DNA from: Pegea sp. RAD2-039
Lineage: Eukaryota > Chordata > Thaliacea > Salpida > Salpidae
Length of the DNA stretch: 64,000 nt
Assembly (NCBI GenBank): GCA_034620365.1
Contig: JAQGEQ010000272.1
Span: 1-64,000, forward strand
Direction of reading: 5' to 3'
How positions within the stretch are numbered: position 1 is the first letter of the stretch; every line of letters starts with the position of its first letter. The notes beneath the pieces were generated by a model. The model made no database searches, had not been told where the DNA came from, and saw only the letters and a program-made list of their open reading frames with translations. Positions 24,991 through 37,725 of the stretch are shown here, piece after piece. A program made the position numbers and the translations under genes.

Positions 24991-25659
24991 CATATAATTA
25001 AAAATTGTAATAGATAAATAGAAAGATAAATCTTACTTAAAGACTATAATTGGATCAAAAACCTTTTAAAAGATCACTTTAAAATGAAAATAAATTTCTT
25101 TGCATTTTGTTAGAAGTTTAGTTAGTTTAGAATATTTTGTTAAATGTTGATAAAAAACAATTAAAAGTTTAATACAAAATATTTACAAAATCTATCAAGT
25201 TCAAAAAGCTAATTAAAAAATGAATAAATTTATGAATTAAAATGATCTGAATGAAATCAAATGATATGTTGGTTAGATTGTCGAAGATACAAGAAAGATG
25301 AATCGCTGTAAAAGTGATCTTCATTCTTTACTCTTTCATTTTTAAATTTAGATTGTTAATAAATGTTTTAATTTCACAGAATTTGTTTTTTATTAGCCAA
25401 AAGTTTGTTAAAAATTTAATGAAATTTCACTCATAAAAAATTTCAAACAAAAAAGATCTGATTTGATGATTAAAATAAATCTCTAAATTCTAACAAACTT
25501 TTTTATATTTTGTAAATTATCAAACAATTAAAAAACATGAAAATATTCATGTAAGAACATTTTGCTTTTATTCTTAATTTTTTTAAAAATAAACACGACC
25601 TCAAAAGTAACTTTATACTGAAAATAAGCTTCCAGCAATCTACTAGTAAAATTGATTTA

Positions 25660-28451
25660 TTAAAATGGGAAATTTACACATATGTCAGGTACACATGGTT
25701 GATAGCTGACTATGACTTGTTCAATCCTTTCATTCGTTCTTGCAACTTCTTTCCATTCATTTGTTACTTCATTGTAACATTCGACAGTTTTCACATAATC
25801 TTCTATACCTATATGAGATAAACCTCCTGAAACAATCAACAAGCTCATCACAATTATGCAAATTATTTTAGACATCATAAAAAAATTTGATTAAAAATTT
25901 TCAATTCCAAACATAAGAAAAGTTTTACCAAAAACATAAATCTTCTTATTAAAGACAACAGCTTTAGGGTATACTCTTTTATACTTCATACTTGCTACAA
26001 ACTCCCAACTATCATTGAGTACATCGTATCTTTCAACAGTCTTTAAATATTCTCCGTCATTCCAACCACCAATGGCGTAGATATAGTTGCCAAGCGTGAC
26101 TACACCTTTAATGATTTTAGAGTTAGTTATCATCATAAGATCAAAACGTCATCGTGACGTCATCAGCAAATACCTAGATGAGTTCGAGGTGTCAACATCG
26201 ATTTTACAGAACTCCATTCGTCCTTCTGTGGATCATATTTATCCACACAAGCAACCGCATCATAAAGATGTTTACCACCGACAGTATACAACATCCGGTT
26301 GAAGACAGCACACTCGAAAGAGCAACCACGCCTATTTAGTGAAGCTCTTTGCGTCCATTCATTAGTGATCGGATTGTATCTGAAAATAACATGATAGTTT
26401 TTAACAACTGAAATTTTGGATAAAATCTCATTTCATCACTCACTTCATCAATCTGTTTCCAACAAAATACAATTCATTATCAATTGCTTCAATTCTTGCT
26501 TCGTAAAACATATAGTTTAAACGTTTGCACTTCTTCCACTCATTTGAAATTGGGTCGTATCTAGAAATGTGATGACGTCATATTCAGTTTGCAATGATGA
26601 TGTCATCATTTGCTTCATGCTTCTAACCTTTCCATATCACCATTATCTCTTAACATATATATGAAACCGTTAATTACAACAGATTTTGAATCACTTTGAA
26701 GACACATCTTCGGAAGTTTAAACCAAACATCCGTTTCAGACAAACGAAACTTTACACTTTTCAAAGATTTCTCATCAAATGTACAAAATTCATCAATGAC
26801 GTAGATCACCTGTGACGTCATATGTCAGTGGTTGAAGTGGAAAGTATTTAATTAAATAATCTTACCTGCGGAATATCAAGTTGTCTTGGTTTACTTTCAA
26901 TTGGGATGAAAGCTTTGAGGTCATCGAGGACCTTGCTGAGATACTCATAACAAGTATCTTTAATTATTTCACAATTTTCTAATTTAATGGAAATAAAATT
27001 TGGATTTATCAAATGGCATCGTACCTAGAGAAATCACAATTTTATACTCACAAGTCTACAACTTTATAGTTTCTAGATACTTACGTTCTTAATTAACTTA
27101 TTTAAGTAATGTTTTCTTGAAGTTAAATCATATTTGATCCACTCTAGAAGAGCATTAAATACTTGGGATTCACAAACCACATGAAGCTCATCTTTTGAAA
27201 TTGTTTTAGAAATTACAGACTCTGGTTGTAACTTGAATTCTTCAGTTTGTGAAATCTGGTAAATATAATGTGATCAATCAAAAACTTTTTCTTATTAAAT
27301 ATAAACAGAAGAAAATCAGCAGAAATAGCCAAAACTATTTCTACTTAAAATGTTTTTGCCAAAAAAAAAACATTTCTCTTTTTGTTTACTTCTATAAAGT
27401 TTTTTCCAATGAATTTGTCAAATTTAGTTAAAAGTTCCATATATCCATAATTCTCAGCAAAGGTGGCAAATTCAAAGCAGTTGGAAATCTCTATTTGACT
27501 TTCCAAAAAGCTGTAATTGATAAAGTATAGTTACATAAACTATTAAGACAAGCTGATTTATAAAACTAGCTTACTTGCTACATAACTTCTCTAAACCATT
27601 TATTTTATAGATGGAATCTGCGATCATCAGTTTCTCAACATTTTCTTCATTGATTTGTATTTTTTTTGTGTAAATATAATCTAGAAGATCAGAGAACACA
27701 TTTGGGTCAACCTCATTTATGGTAACTTCTCCAGAATATGCTTCTCTAAATCCACCTTAATAAATTCAAATAGTTTTTTGTTGATATATTCAGTTATTTT
27801 ACAACTGAGGTTGAATGTTGAATCTAGCTTACCACAAAACATAACTTCAAAATAAGGTGAAGCAGCAGCTAATATTACTTTGTGACAACTGAAACTTCTT
27901 TCTAAACCATCCAAATTTACTTTGATGGTAAAATCACATAGCTGAGAAGTTTGACGAAAACCATTTAGTTTGAATTGAAAATTGGTACAATTATCGACAT
28001 CTGGAGTTTCTTCCCTTAAAAACTAACATTTTATTAACATAATAAATTAACATAGATTAAAACTAAAATGAACTTTACAGAATTATATAATTTTAATCAT
28101 GGAACTATAAATTAAAACGAATGAATAATTAAAAGCACAAGAACTTGTTCGAATTGTTAAATTGAACGATTAAGAAAACAAAAGAAATCAAGCTCTGCTA
28201 ATCGACCGAGTAAAGCTGAAATCACTCTAAAACAGATTAAAAATAAATTAATTCATGTTAAAATGATTATTTTTATTGATGCAATTTTAATAATAAATAA
28301 ATTTATTTATATTTAAAATAGAAAGTGGTTATAAATTAACTTTATTTTAAAACCCGTTTATATTCGAGACAAAAAATTCTACTAACCTTTTATCAACTGT
28401 AGGTGGCATAATTGAATCAAAAACAACTTTGCTATTTGATCTATCTACTAT
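25660..28451 (-). CDS. KLHL-type BTB-BACK-kelch protein, copy K3
   Basis: Minus-strand exons are 28387-28451, 27833-28014, 27575-27755, 27390-27510, 27085-27255, 26866-27024, 26628-26809, 26444-26560, 26174-26379, 25929-26105 and 25660-25826. All are flanked by GT-AG, phases match and no stop interrupts them. The codon that is ATG in K1 is ATA here (28451-28449). The next in-frame ATG is codon 15 (28409), giving a protein of about 561 residues that begins MPPT. BTB, BACK and kelch regions are as in K1. Exon 8 differs strongly from K1 and K4 and is five codons shorter. It is probably functional if the internal ATG is used. Confidence 0.85.
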
Positions 28452-29830
28452 TTTGATGCAATTAACAAGTTTAGAAAATCTACCAACTGTTGATGTTATA
28501 TAATTGAATTAGTTAATTTACCAAACAGTTTATGTTTTTAAACAACAAACATTTTAAAATATCAAAAAATATATTGATCTAACTAAGATAAATATTAAAT
28601 AATTTCAAAAGAAAAAAGTAAATCGAAAGAAGATTATCAACTTCTTAAAAATATTTTTATACAAATTTTCCAGAATTAGATAAATCTTATAATCCCAAAT
28701 TATGATAGTAAAGCACCTAGCAAGTTTGTATAAAACGTATTATTATATATGTAAAACTATTATCATCAATTATTATATAAAATATAATATTAAACAGTGT
28801 CTATTTAAAACTCCAGCCATACAAAAAATTTTTTTCCTGTAATCAATATCATATTTAGTCATTTTTAAATATAAGAGTTCCATAAAATTACTTTCACCAT
28901 TATATACTTTCACCTCATCTAAGTAAAAAAGTTGCAATTATATTAACAGTTCTACCAACATGAAAATTCAATATTGTTATATATTAAAACAAATCAAAAA
29001 ATAAACTAAACTTATATACTAAAAGATAAAGATATTAAAAATAAAGATATTATTTAGCTTTTCTTATTATTTGTAATTCTTCTTATTATTTAGTAGTTCT
29101 AGAAACAAAAGATTAATAAAGAGTAAATTATAAAATTCTACAGCAAAATTTTTCTTTAGTTAAACAAAAAATAATTAGAGCTTTCAAATAATTAATAAAC
29201 AATTAATCAAATTTTACATTACTAATACACTAAAGTGAAATATGTGTGAAGTAGCTTATTATTGAAAGTAGTATTTAAAAGTCAAATTACAATTATTCAG
29301 CTTAAAATTATTGATCTGAAGTAAGAATTTTCAAAAATAGTAAATACTTTTGCCATTCTAAAATCATGTAATGTTTTATAATTCAGTTGAAACATGAACC
29401 TCTTAAAATTATCCTTAAACTATCTCACAAAGTTTAAAAACTTATTTTTAAATTCAATACAACAATAATAAAGCTGATATTAAACAGTGGTAATGATATT
29501 AGTCAAAAAATAAATCTGAAACACAACACACAATCTCCAAAAATATGATGCAATATGACATAAGATCACTGGAACTTTTCTTCAGTGCGAGATTTCAAAA
29601 TTTAAAATTTGTGCTGGCGCGCTCTCGATTAGTTGCCCCGTAAAACCTGCAAACTCATTTAACAGCTGTTTTACAATTTTACATCTAATCATAAATCTTT
29701 ATAAGTTAGACAAGATTTTTTACATTTTATTTTTTTAACATTTTGTATAAATATTTTATGTTATATTGTATAGGGATCACTAAACTGTCATATGGTACAG
29801 CTTTTTTTACTTTTTCTTTAAATTAAGTTT
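28452..29830 (-). promoter_or_regulatory. Upstream region of K3, duplicated block
   Basis: It matches 6190-7809 upstream of K1 in reverse, including TCTCGCACTGAAG and the GCGCGCTCTCG patch near 29620. About 75 bases present in K1, K2 and K4 are missing near 29610. A promoter role is inferred from position only. Confidence 0.4.
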
Positions 29831-30849
29831 GTATAATCTTCTTAGCCTAGTAGTTGGTGGAAAAATTTATTTCGAGAAACTGTTAAAGTTAGATTCATCA
29901 TTCATTAATTTTTTTCTAATCTAAGCAAACTTACACACAAGATTGTATTGCAACTAGTAGCGTATATTAATACGTTAAGAGAGCATGCATAGAAGCCTTT
30001 TACAACTAAGATTAGTCGTGGCAAAAATGTTTTTCCAATACATTTATTAATAGAAATTTCGGATCACTTTGGAGTGTTATGGAAAAATAAACATAAATAA
30101 TTTAGCCAAACAAATGAGTATAAAAAGTAAATATAAAATGATCATAAAACAACGGGTTGATGTATGTATCACAATTACTTTCAATAGTTGAAGTTACTAA
30201 AAAGATTTAATATAATTGTTTTTCCATATAGAAGATTTATATTAATACAATTAATATCAATTATTTTTATATAAAAGAGGTGAATATATGGGTTGATTTT
30301 TTTAGTTTTTAAAAATTTATTATATTATTATAATTTGCACAACTATTTAGAAAACCCCTTTTTCCATATAAGGAACAAAGAAAGCAGTATAAATAAAAAT
30401 CAAATTTGTAGTCGGCCATCCCTTTTATAAGCTTGTGTGGAAACTCTTTTTTACTACCGGTAAAATTTTGAATATGGTTTTTTTTCTTGTTTGTGTATGG
30501 TTCAATTTTATGGAAAAAGTTTAAGTACTGAATAATTGCAAATGAGTGCTTAGTATACATAGAGAATTATGTTGATTGAAAATAATTAAACCTTGATATT
30601 ATAAACATTCTCATTAAATGCTGTATCACTTTGTGCACTGCTTCGTATATAATCGCATCTTGCGTCTTCGTTTACCTTCAATGATCCTATATAATTAACT
30701 TTTTCAAGTGACTATTTGCTGTCATAATTAAAAAAAGTTTCCAAAACATGTCACCTCGATTGTTCTAAACATCACTTCTTAGATGTAGCTAGCAACATCA
30801 TACTCATCGTCATCATTTAGATGTGGTTGGTAATATAAGATGTGAATTT

Positions 30850-31615
30850 AAATCGAGTAAGAAAGGAACTTGGGTCACCTTATTAAAATTGCTAGTTTTT
30901 CATTGGGTGTTATGAAAGTTTTTTAGCGATCTAATTTTGAATGAAGAGCCTCTTAAGACATACAGCAGATTATGATCTTTAAAATAGTATAAGAAGATGA
31001 CAAAAACTATTATTAATTTCAAATAGTGGCACAAACTAAGAAAAAAAAGGGTCATTTTTGCGAGAATTTAATATTTAGCTTTCAGAGACAGACGTTTCAT
31101 GAGAAGAAAGGTATACCAAATCTATAGAAAGTTTTTTTTTAACTATTTTTGGACGGATTCAAGCTTTGTGAACTTTCCTTTTTAAGGTGAGGACTCAATA
31201 CACGAAAATTTATCCCTAATATTGGACAGAATATGATGTGCAAATATCAATAATGTCCAAATATTTCTCTTCTTTAAAGATTTAAGAGTTCCATATGAAG
31301 TTTGTGAACCAATTCTGAACAAATGATTTGTGTGATAAATCTGTTTCAAGTTGTGAGAGATGAAAGCACTCAGATCTTTAATAAAGTGAAATTTGTAAAT
31401 TTTATTGTTGCTAAATAAAAGTCAGTTTATATTCAGTTACAGCTTAAAGTTACAACAAACAGCATCAAATATCCACAACTATTTAGTGACCTAAAAATGT
31501 CATTGATGTAATTGATATTAATGAAAAGTAGGGAGCTAAAAATACTGCGTTGGGGAATATCACTAAAAACTCCAGAAAACTTGAAATGTTATCATCTGTG
31601 ACTTGTTGTTTGCTC
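30850..31615 (-). mobile_element. Old LINE fragment, right arm copy
   Basis: Reverse complement of 4390-5110, with the same DIPQ...LLF region and degenerate ORF2 tail. The flanking 29830-30850 is the matching spacer of the inverted duplication. Confidence 0.45.
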
Positions 31616-31759
31616 AAATTTAAAGATAAGAGTGGATTAATTGTTAAACTGTCGGAGAGTTCTTACTAATATCGGATGTGAAACTGAGTTAAAGGCTTTG
31701 CCATTGTCCGTTTTCGTTGTAGTTAAATTGTTTGCTAAGTAGTACAGTCACTGTTGGGG

Positions 31760-32100
31760 ACAAGACAACATCTGAAGGGTAATTGAAAAAGTAATCCGAA
31801 TTGTAAATTATAGAGGAAATAGATTTTGAGAAGATAAATCGAAACTTTCTGTCAAGATTAATCAATTCAAATACTCAGCAGAAGGTATTAGCGTCGAATT
31901 TGGTAGTTTAGCGGTTTCTGTCTCACGTTTATGAATAATGATAGAGTTCTTCCACTAGAAAAGCACGTAGCTGTAGAATAATAAGTAATCAAAGATATGT
32001 AATACAGCTTGTATTATTAAAACAATAGATATTTTTATTAAGCAAGAAGGATGCTGTATTATTAAGCATCTTAAGTATTATTATTAAGTATCTTTATTTC
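31760..32100. repeat. Segment shared with 52370-52690
   Basis: The stretch starting near GGGTAATTGAAAAAGTAATCC and running to the AAGCAAGAAGGAT region is about 90% identical to 52405-52690. It begins the 3.9-kb segment present only in the right arm. No coding frame is seen. Confidence 0.65.
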
Positions 32101-32170
32101 CCTGGGATATTTTCTCTTTTCAGCAATCTCCAGTTTGTCGATACACAAAAAAATAGAGCAAATAGGGCTT

Positions 32171-32755
32171 AACTGCTAACGCCTTCTCCCAGTCTCCGTT
32201 GGTTTTTTAGACTTTAGCGCACACCTCACGGCTCTTCAGACAATTCCTTTATAGCTCTATAACGGATAATTACCCTGTGAGTGGTACGGAGTTGCTCTAA
32301 TGCTTGAAATTACTATTCTTAATAGATAATTTCTGTCTTTGATACATGAAAGCAGATTCCTGATACCAAAGGACATGACTGCAAGTTCCAAACAATTGAA
32401 ACAAATCCTTTAGTATGTTAGTTACTTAGCTTTTATCTAGTTTAACACACACGAAACAATGAACAGGAAAATTATTTTTATGGTACTACTTGCAAACACT
32501 AAGTACAATTAAGACTAAGTGTGTTCATTGGTTGTATAGTTTTGATGAAAATGTTATCATTAATCAGGTGAGACTTTGGGCGAACTAAACAAATCTCTTA
32601 CTTACTACAACTTACTAAAACCTTGTAAAAATTACTTTGAAAAGATATTAAAATTTGTTTACATTTTTTATAAGTTTAGTTAATAACAAATACGAAACGC
32701 CACTTAAGAAACATGAATAAATTTGTGAATTAAAATGATCAAGAAAAATCAAGGA
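32171..32755. repeat. 580-bp dispersed repeat, copy 2
   Basis: Second copy of the repeat at 19481-20058, same strand. It is followed by unique sequence and then the poly(A) polymerase fragment. Confidence 0.7.
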
Positions 32756-33143
32756 GAAAAAGACGTGATGAGAAAAACAAACACTTTTTATATAATCATG
32801 ATTAACAGATTAAAGCAGATTATCCATCACTTGTCAATTCCAAAAGAAATTTAAATTGAAAATTTTTTCAAAATCGAAAAGAGTATTTATTGTAATTATC
32901 AAGTTTTAGAATTTCTTTTCTTCTTCATTATTTGTCGCTAGGTTATTGTTAGAAGTTATTTTTAGTCCATCATTACCAAAACATGAGTTATTGAAGCGAG
33001 CTAATTGATCAGCATAAGTAAGCACCCGATTATTCCTAGGTTTGATTTTCATATTCAGTAAAATTTATCCAGAAGATTTATAATCAATTATTTAAGATAA
33101 TAGTTTACTTGTTGATAACTTACAGAGTTTTTATGTCGTTTGC

Positions 33144-34489
33144 TTATAAAAATAGGTATCTGCTGGCATTCAATTTCAGAAGTAGTATAAGTTTATTAAT
33201 GCTAGTAGTTGTGGTTTGATTGGTTAATTGTAAAATGCGGTTTCTAATATCATCAATAAGTTCATCGTTGATTTGCTTTGGGGGACAGACTAGAGTGCGT
33301 CCCATTGATTTTGAATCAAAGCTTCGAAATCTCGCCAAACGTTTTCCTCTTCGTTCTGAGTCAGTTAAGATCGAATTGGATCTGTTCAAGGAAATCGTCT
33401 TCAAAGGAATTTTCGCTGCTCGAGCGCTGCTTGTATCTTCCAGCATTTTCTCACTACAAATTTTATGATTGTTGTCAAGATTGAAAGTATCAACTGAAGT
33501 TGAAGGTTTGGACGATCCTTCAGTTTGTTGCTGTAAAAGCCAAAAAAATTGTATTTTTGCATGTTTGTAATAAACTTACATTTTTAATCATCATTCTCAT
33601 ATCTTGTTGGTCTTCCGCAATAAAACTCAGTACATTATTATTGTCTGCAACATTCACCTGCATGGATTAATAAAAGTACTTAAATTATTTGTCAATTTCG
33701 TTTAACTGAAATGTATTAGTAAGAATATCATACTTCAATGTTTCCTGTATACAATTGTAAAGGTCGAACTTTATCTAGAAGTGAAGCATTGATGTGCCTA
33801 AAAAAATTCAATTTTATTTAAATTTGATTATTAGCTTCTTCAACATAGCTCTTATTTAATTTAAAAAAGTCAAAATTATTATTTTTCCAAAATCATTATT
33901 ACAAGCATTTGATGAATTACCCTAAAATAACTTATGGAACTGTTCAGTTATTTGGTTAAATAAACAATAGTGTTAAATCTAACTACCAATCTATCACCGA
34001 AAGACAATTTGTTTGTCGAAATAAAACTACCTTTCTTACGCAACAGTTTAAACTTTAACGTACGTAATCATTGTAATATTATTGTGATTTCAGTAAGTTT
34101 ATTAGATAAAAAATGTTTTTAGACACTTACTCTTTTTTATCAAAAGATTTAGTAAAAAAGTTTACATTGATATGAGCTCCTTGAACCATATCTTCATCAT
34201 CTAATGCTTCTACTAGCTTTCGAATACTAGCTTGAACCACGCCACTCCTAATCAAACCAAATCAATTCAGTAAAAATACTTTTGAAGAAAATGCTAAGTA
34301 AAAATACTAAGCTATGACATTTACAAAGTAAATTAATTACCATCTTTTAAAATCTTCCTTTCCAGCATGTGCACTTACAACTATAAATCTTTGAAAGTCA
34401 TCGAAAAAAGTCGCAGGTGCAAATAAATGCGACCATGAACACTCATTTTTGGCACACTTTTTAAATAAGTTATAGCCTCTTAGAAACTC
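33144..34489 (-). CDS. 3' half of a poly(A) polymerase gene (RNA-binding domain and tail)
   Basis: Minus-strand exons 34341-34489, 34131-34247, 33734-33797, 33580-33657 and 33144-33530 join in phase to 264 residues ending in TAA. The first exons read CSWSHLFAPATFFDDFQRFI, followed by VVSAHAG, then SIRKLVEAL and AHIN. They align with the canonical PAP C-terminal RNA-binding domain (W-LF-P-FF-YKHY, SKIRLLVGNLE, LAHVNP). The tail is serine-rich with a basic patch RRGKRLAR (about residues 196-203), as expected for a nuclear localisation signal. No exon for the nucleotidyltransferase domain was found upstream; beyond 34600 the sequence becomes a repeat shared with 57420. The reading frame is undamaged, but without the catalytic part it cannot polymerise. 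It is either a truncated copy or the end of a gene interrupted by rearrangement. Confidence 0.75.
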
Positions 34490-34639
34490 CTATAAGAGAT
34501 AGTAGTTTTCTCTTTTGAAAAGACAAAACTAGGCTTTTTGGACTGTAAAATATATTCGAAATCAATAAGTGTGGTGCCTATTTAGTTTGGGAGTAGTAAA
34601 ACTTTAATTAACATACATTTCTAATTGGTTGAATTAATC

Positions 34640-34900
34640 TTTCGATTTTGATTTAAATACATTTTAATTTCAATACAACTTAGCTAGAAAAATCTGAAAA
34701 GCTACTTTAATTTCAATTGCAGTTTTAAGTTCAAATGAATTAATAATGCCATTTAAAGTGCTTTCTAAGTTGCAGGTTCAGACAGTTTTAAATCTTTGAT
34801 TGCTTCACCAAATCGCGTTGGTGATGCTGAGTTGCACATACAACCAGTAAATATTAAAATATTTTCTATTTCAAAGGTTTGTAAAAAACAAGAATATAAT
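34640..34900 (+). repeat. Duplicated intron-exon piece shared with 57420-57720
   Basis: About 260 bases are similar to 57420-57720 on the same strand. Within it, 34776-34876 looks like an exon: acceptor TTGCAG, 33 open codons (DSFKSLIASPNRVGDAELHI and onward), donor GTTTGT. The homologous piece at 57573 reads DSFKSLIASSNSVDDAYD and then a stop. The family is unknown. Confidence 0.45.
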
Positions 34901-35049
34901 TATTCTTTATTCTTATTATTTATATATAATAGTATATATAATAATTTTATTTGTATATAGGTCTTCTAGTCCCTATATGATAGCTCTAGTAGGTTCTATA
35001 GATAAGCTTCAAAAGGCTACAATGATCTAGGTGACAAAGCTGCATAAAA

Positions 35050-35265
35050 GGCTGCAGTGGAACAATGAAGAAACAAATGAATAGAAAGAAGTTAGAAAAG
35101 ATAATAAAAATATTTTTCAAGTTATATTCAGCTATCAACCATCGATACCTTGCAAGTATGTAAATGTTCCATTTTATAAGCAAAGTTTACTAGTAGACTC
35201 TTTTAAGCTTAATTTTAGTATAAAGTTTCTTTTCAGGTCGTATTTATTTTTTTTAAATAAGAGTT
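35050..35265 (+). pseudogene. Relic of a kelch gene 3' end, copy K5
   Basis: It resembles the last exon and 3' flank of the kelch copies: CAATGAAGAAACAAATGAAT, then TCAGCTATCAACCAT, a CCATTTTAT end and TTTACTAGTAGACT downstream, equivalent to K1 10535-10720. It is decayed, with stops and small losses. It shows that the kelch unit once existed in a fifth place, inside the segment unique to the right arm. Confidence 0.7.
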
Positions 35266-36599
35266 TTGCGTCTCCAAGAAGTGTTGTCATCAACCAGAAC
35301 CACAGACTCCTTCTTTTCGGTTTAATATTATTTATTAATATTATTATTTTTATTATTTATTAATAATATTATTTGATACTTAAATTATTATTATTAGTTG
35401 TTGCTTATTATTATTACTAACTTCTAATTAATTACTTTCGACATTTCTTATTATTTAAATTTGATATCTTGAAAGTTGTATGTAGTGAATTGTATTTTAA
35501 ACTGTATTTGAATGTAGAAAATATCCAATAAGCTTTACACATCACGTAGCCGGTGATTGTATCAAACTTTGAAAAACGACCATTTTTTCATTTTGTTTAC
35601 AACAAGGTTTAAGCTTTTCTGGTTTAGTAAAGTAATTTTGCTGCTAATATAATTTCACTAAACAGCACATTTGGTTAAGATTAAAAACTATCAGTAAAAG
35701 TATCTAGTTATAATACTATTTAGAAATTATTATTATTTTAATTAATTATTTTCTTTGAGACAGTTTTACAGATGTTAATTTATAGATTATGTGTTGGTAA
35801 TATTTTTTTATTTTGCAAACCGCTAAATATAATTAAATAGAACATTATATTTGTAAAAATTAATCAAGCAAAGTTAAACCTTCTGGCTATATTTTAAAAG
35901 TTATTTTCATAAGAGAAAAGCTGTAATGGATTTGGATTTAATGGCTAGAGAAGTTTAAAATTTATACCAACAAAATTGTTTTGCCCCAAGTCATGAAAAC
36001 TCAGATTTAGTTAGTTTTATTTCTATCAAATTTTAAATAGATCTATTCTAAAAATAAACTTATTTTTAAGTTTCTAATTAATGCATAAATTTAAATTCTA
36101 TCCAATTGTAGCCAATTCATATCTAGAATCTTACTTTACCATCTATAAATTTATGTATTTATATTATTCCGATTAAAATCTTATATGGAAAAAGAATTTG
36201 ATATTTGAATGTTAACCTAATAAATAATTAAAAAAACAAACAGTTTAATGACATATAGATTTTCATTTTCACAACATGTATTAGTAATATTTGTACTGAT
36301 TTCATAGAATAATTTATCTTTGAATTTCTGTTTTTTTCTTAATTTACTTTGAGTAGAAACAAGACAAATTTTTTTTAAACGGATAAAAACTGCAATAATT
36401 AATTTTTGTAACAACAAAAGTTTAAACCTTACCCTAGATAACGTACACATAGAATTGGCATGCTAACATCCATATTAGTGCCATTTAATGTATATGATAA
36501 GGAAGAATTTGACCAATCTGCTGGTTTATAATGAAACTTTACCGTTTAGTTTGTTTCTCATTATAATTCTATTATACTGATTTAAATTATAAGATACTG
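35266..36599. other. AT-rich spacer, no gene seen
   Basis: It includes simple ATT-rich repeats at about 35330-35440. From 35625 on it is the reverse complement of 3176-4165. Confidence 0.5.
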
Positions 36600-36870
36600 A
36601 TTTATTTGTGTATGCAGATGATATCAAGCTATTATCTAGTAATCTTTTAAAACTTCAAACTGCACTACACCCTGTAGAAAACTGGTCTATGAACTGGCAG
36701 CTCAGAACCCAGCCAACAAAGTCTGAACTTATAATTTTTTCCCGTAAATCAGCAGCAAATTCCTTCAACTAATACTCCATCAATGGATTTATTTTTCAAC
36801 GAATATCTTCGGTCCTAGATCTTGGCATTACCATATCATCTGACTTAAAACGGAACAATTATGTTTTATT
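36600..36870 (+). mobile_element. LINE reverse-transcriptase fragment, right arm
   Basis: It encodes VYADDIKLLSSNLLKLQTAL, a TKSELIIF motif and DLGIT, matching 43030-43275 of the young LINE. It abuts the acceptor of the LRR exon at 36873. Confidence 0.8.
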
Positions 36871-36873
36871 TAG

Positions 36874-37453
36874 TTGTGATTCAGGGTTAATTGGAACTTT
36901 AAAGCAATTAAATTTAGATGAAAATCAAATCCAGAAACTTCCTTTAAATATCTTCAATTTAAAGAATTTGAAAAAGTTTTATCTTTCTTCAAATAAATTG
37001 TAGTATCTTTCTGATAGAATTGAGGATTTAAGTAAGCTGCGGAAACTTCTTCTTTGCAAAAACCAGCTGAGATCTTTACCTGCCGGTATATTAAAACTAT
37101 CAAATCTTAAACAATGTGTTACTGATCGTAATCCTTTTTATAACCTTGAAAACCAGACAATTCTTACCATGTCAATAAACCAGGATATACCAAAGCTTCG
37201 TCACATGGGAATGAATGCTGTTTACAAGAAAACATTACTATCTGGAAAAATACCTGTCGAGTTCCATTTCTTCCGTCGTTATGAAGAAAGAAAAACTTGT
37301 TTATGTGGCAACAAGGTATTTGAAGAGTCAAGAAAAGCGTTTTTAAAAATCACTAGATCTGCTTTTATACCAAATTCTTTTCTTATAGAACTCATTTGTT
37401 GTTCTAAACGATGTTTTGTACAACAAATCTCAAAAATAACAGACAATAACTAA
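36874..37453 (+). pseudogene. Terminal exon of a leucine-rich-repeat protein (LRRC58/LRR1-like), right arm
   Basis: After an acceptor (TTTTATTTAG) the frame runs CDSGLIGTLKQLNLDENQIQ through LRRs to a TAG after SSNKL. It continues YLSDRIEDLSKLRKLLL and LRSLPAGI to a cysteine-containing C-terminus (CLCGNKVF ... CCSKRCF) and TAA at 37451-37453. An AATAAA lies at about 37555. It is the counterpart of 2323-2902 with the same in-frame stop. The N-terminal exons are missing, so it is scored as a partial, broken copy. Confidence 0.65.
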
Positions 37454-37725
37454 ACAACATAAATCCTTTTTACTTATTGTATTTTTTGTCATATTTCATC
37501 TTAAACTGGTATAAATTATGATATTTGAATTTATTACCTGATATTTTTATATTTAATAAAACTTGTAAATCAACAAACTCGTGATATTTTCATCTAATCA
37601 TTATTCAATATTTTTGGAAATTATCGATCAGATTTTGCTGCTTAAATTTACAAGAACTTGAAAATTAGTTAAGATCTTAATATTTATTAGAATGATAATA
37701 TTGTAGTAAGCTTTACAGACAATAG

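Noticed and set aside
27249-27431. 60-codon plus frame within K3
   Set aside because: It lies across exon 4-5 boundaries on the opposite strand of a supported gene.
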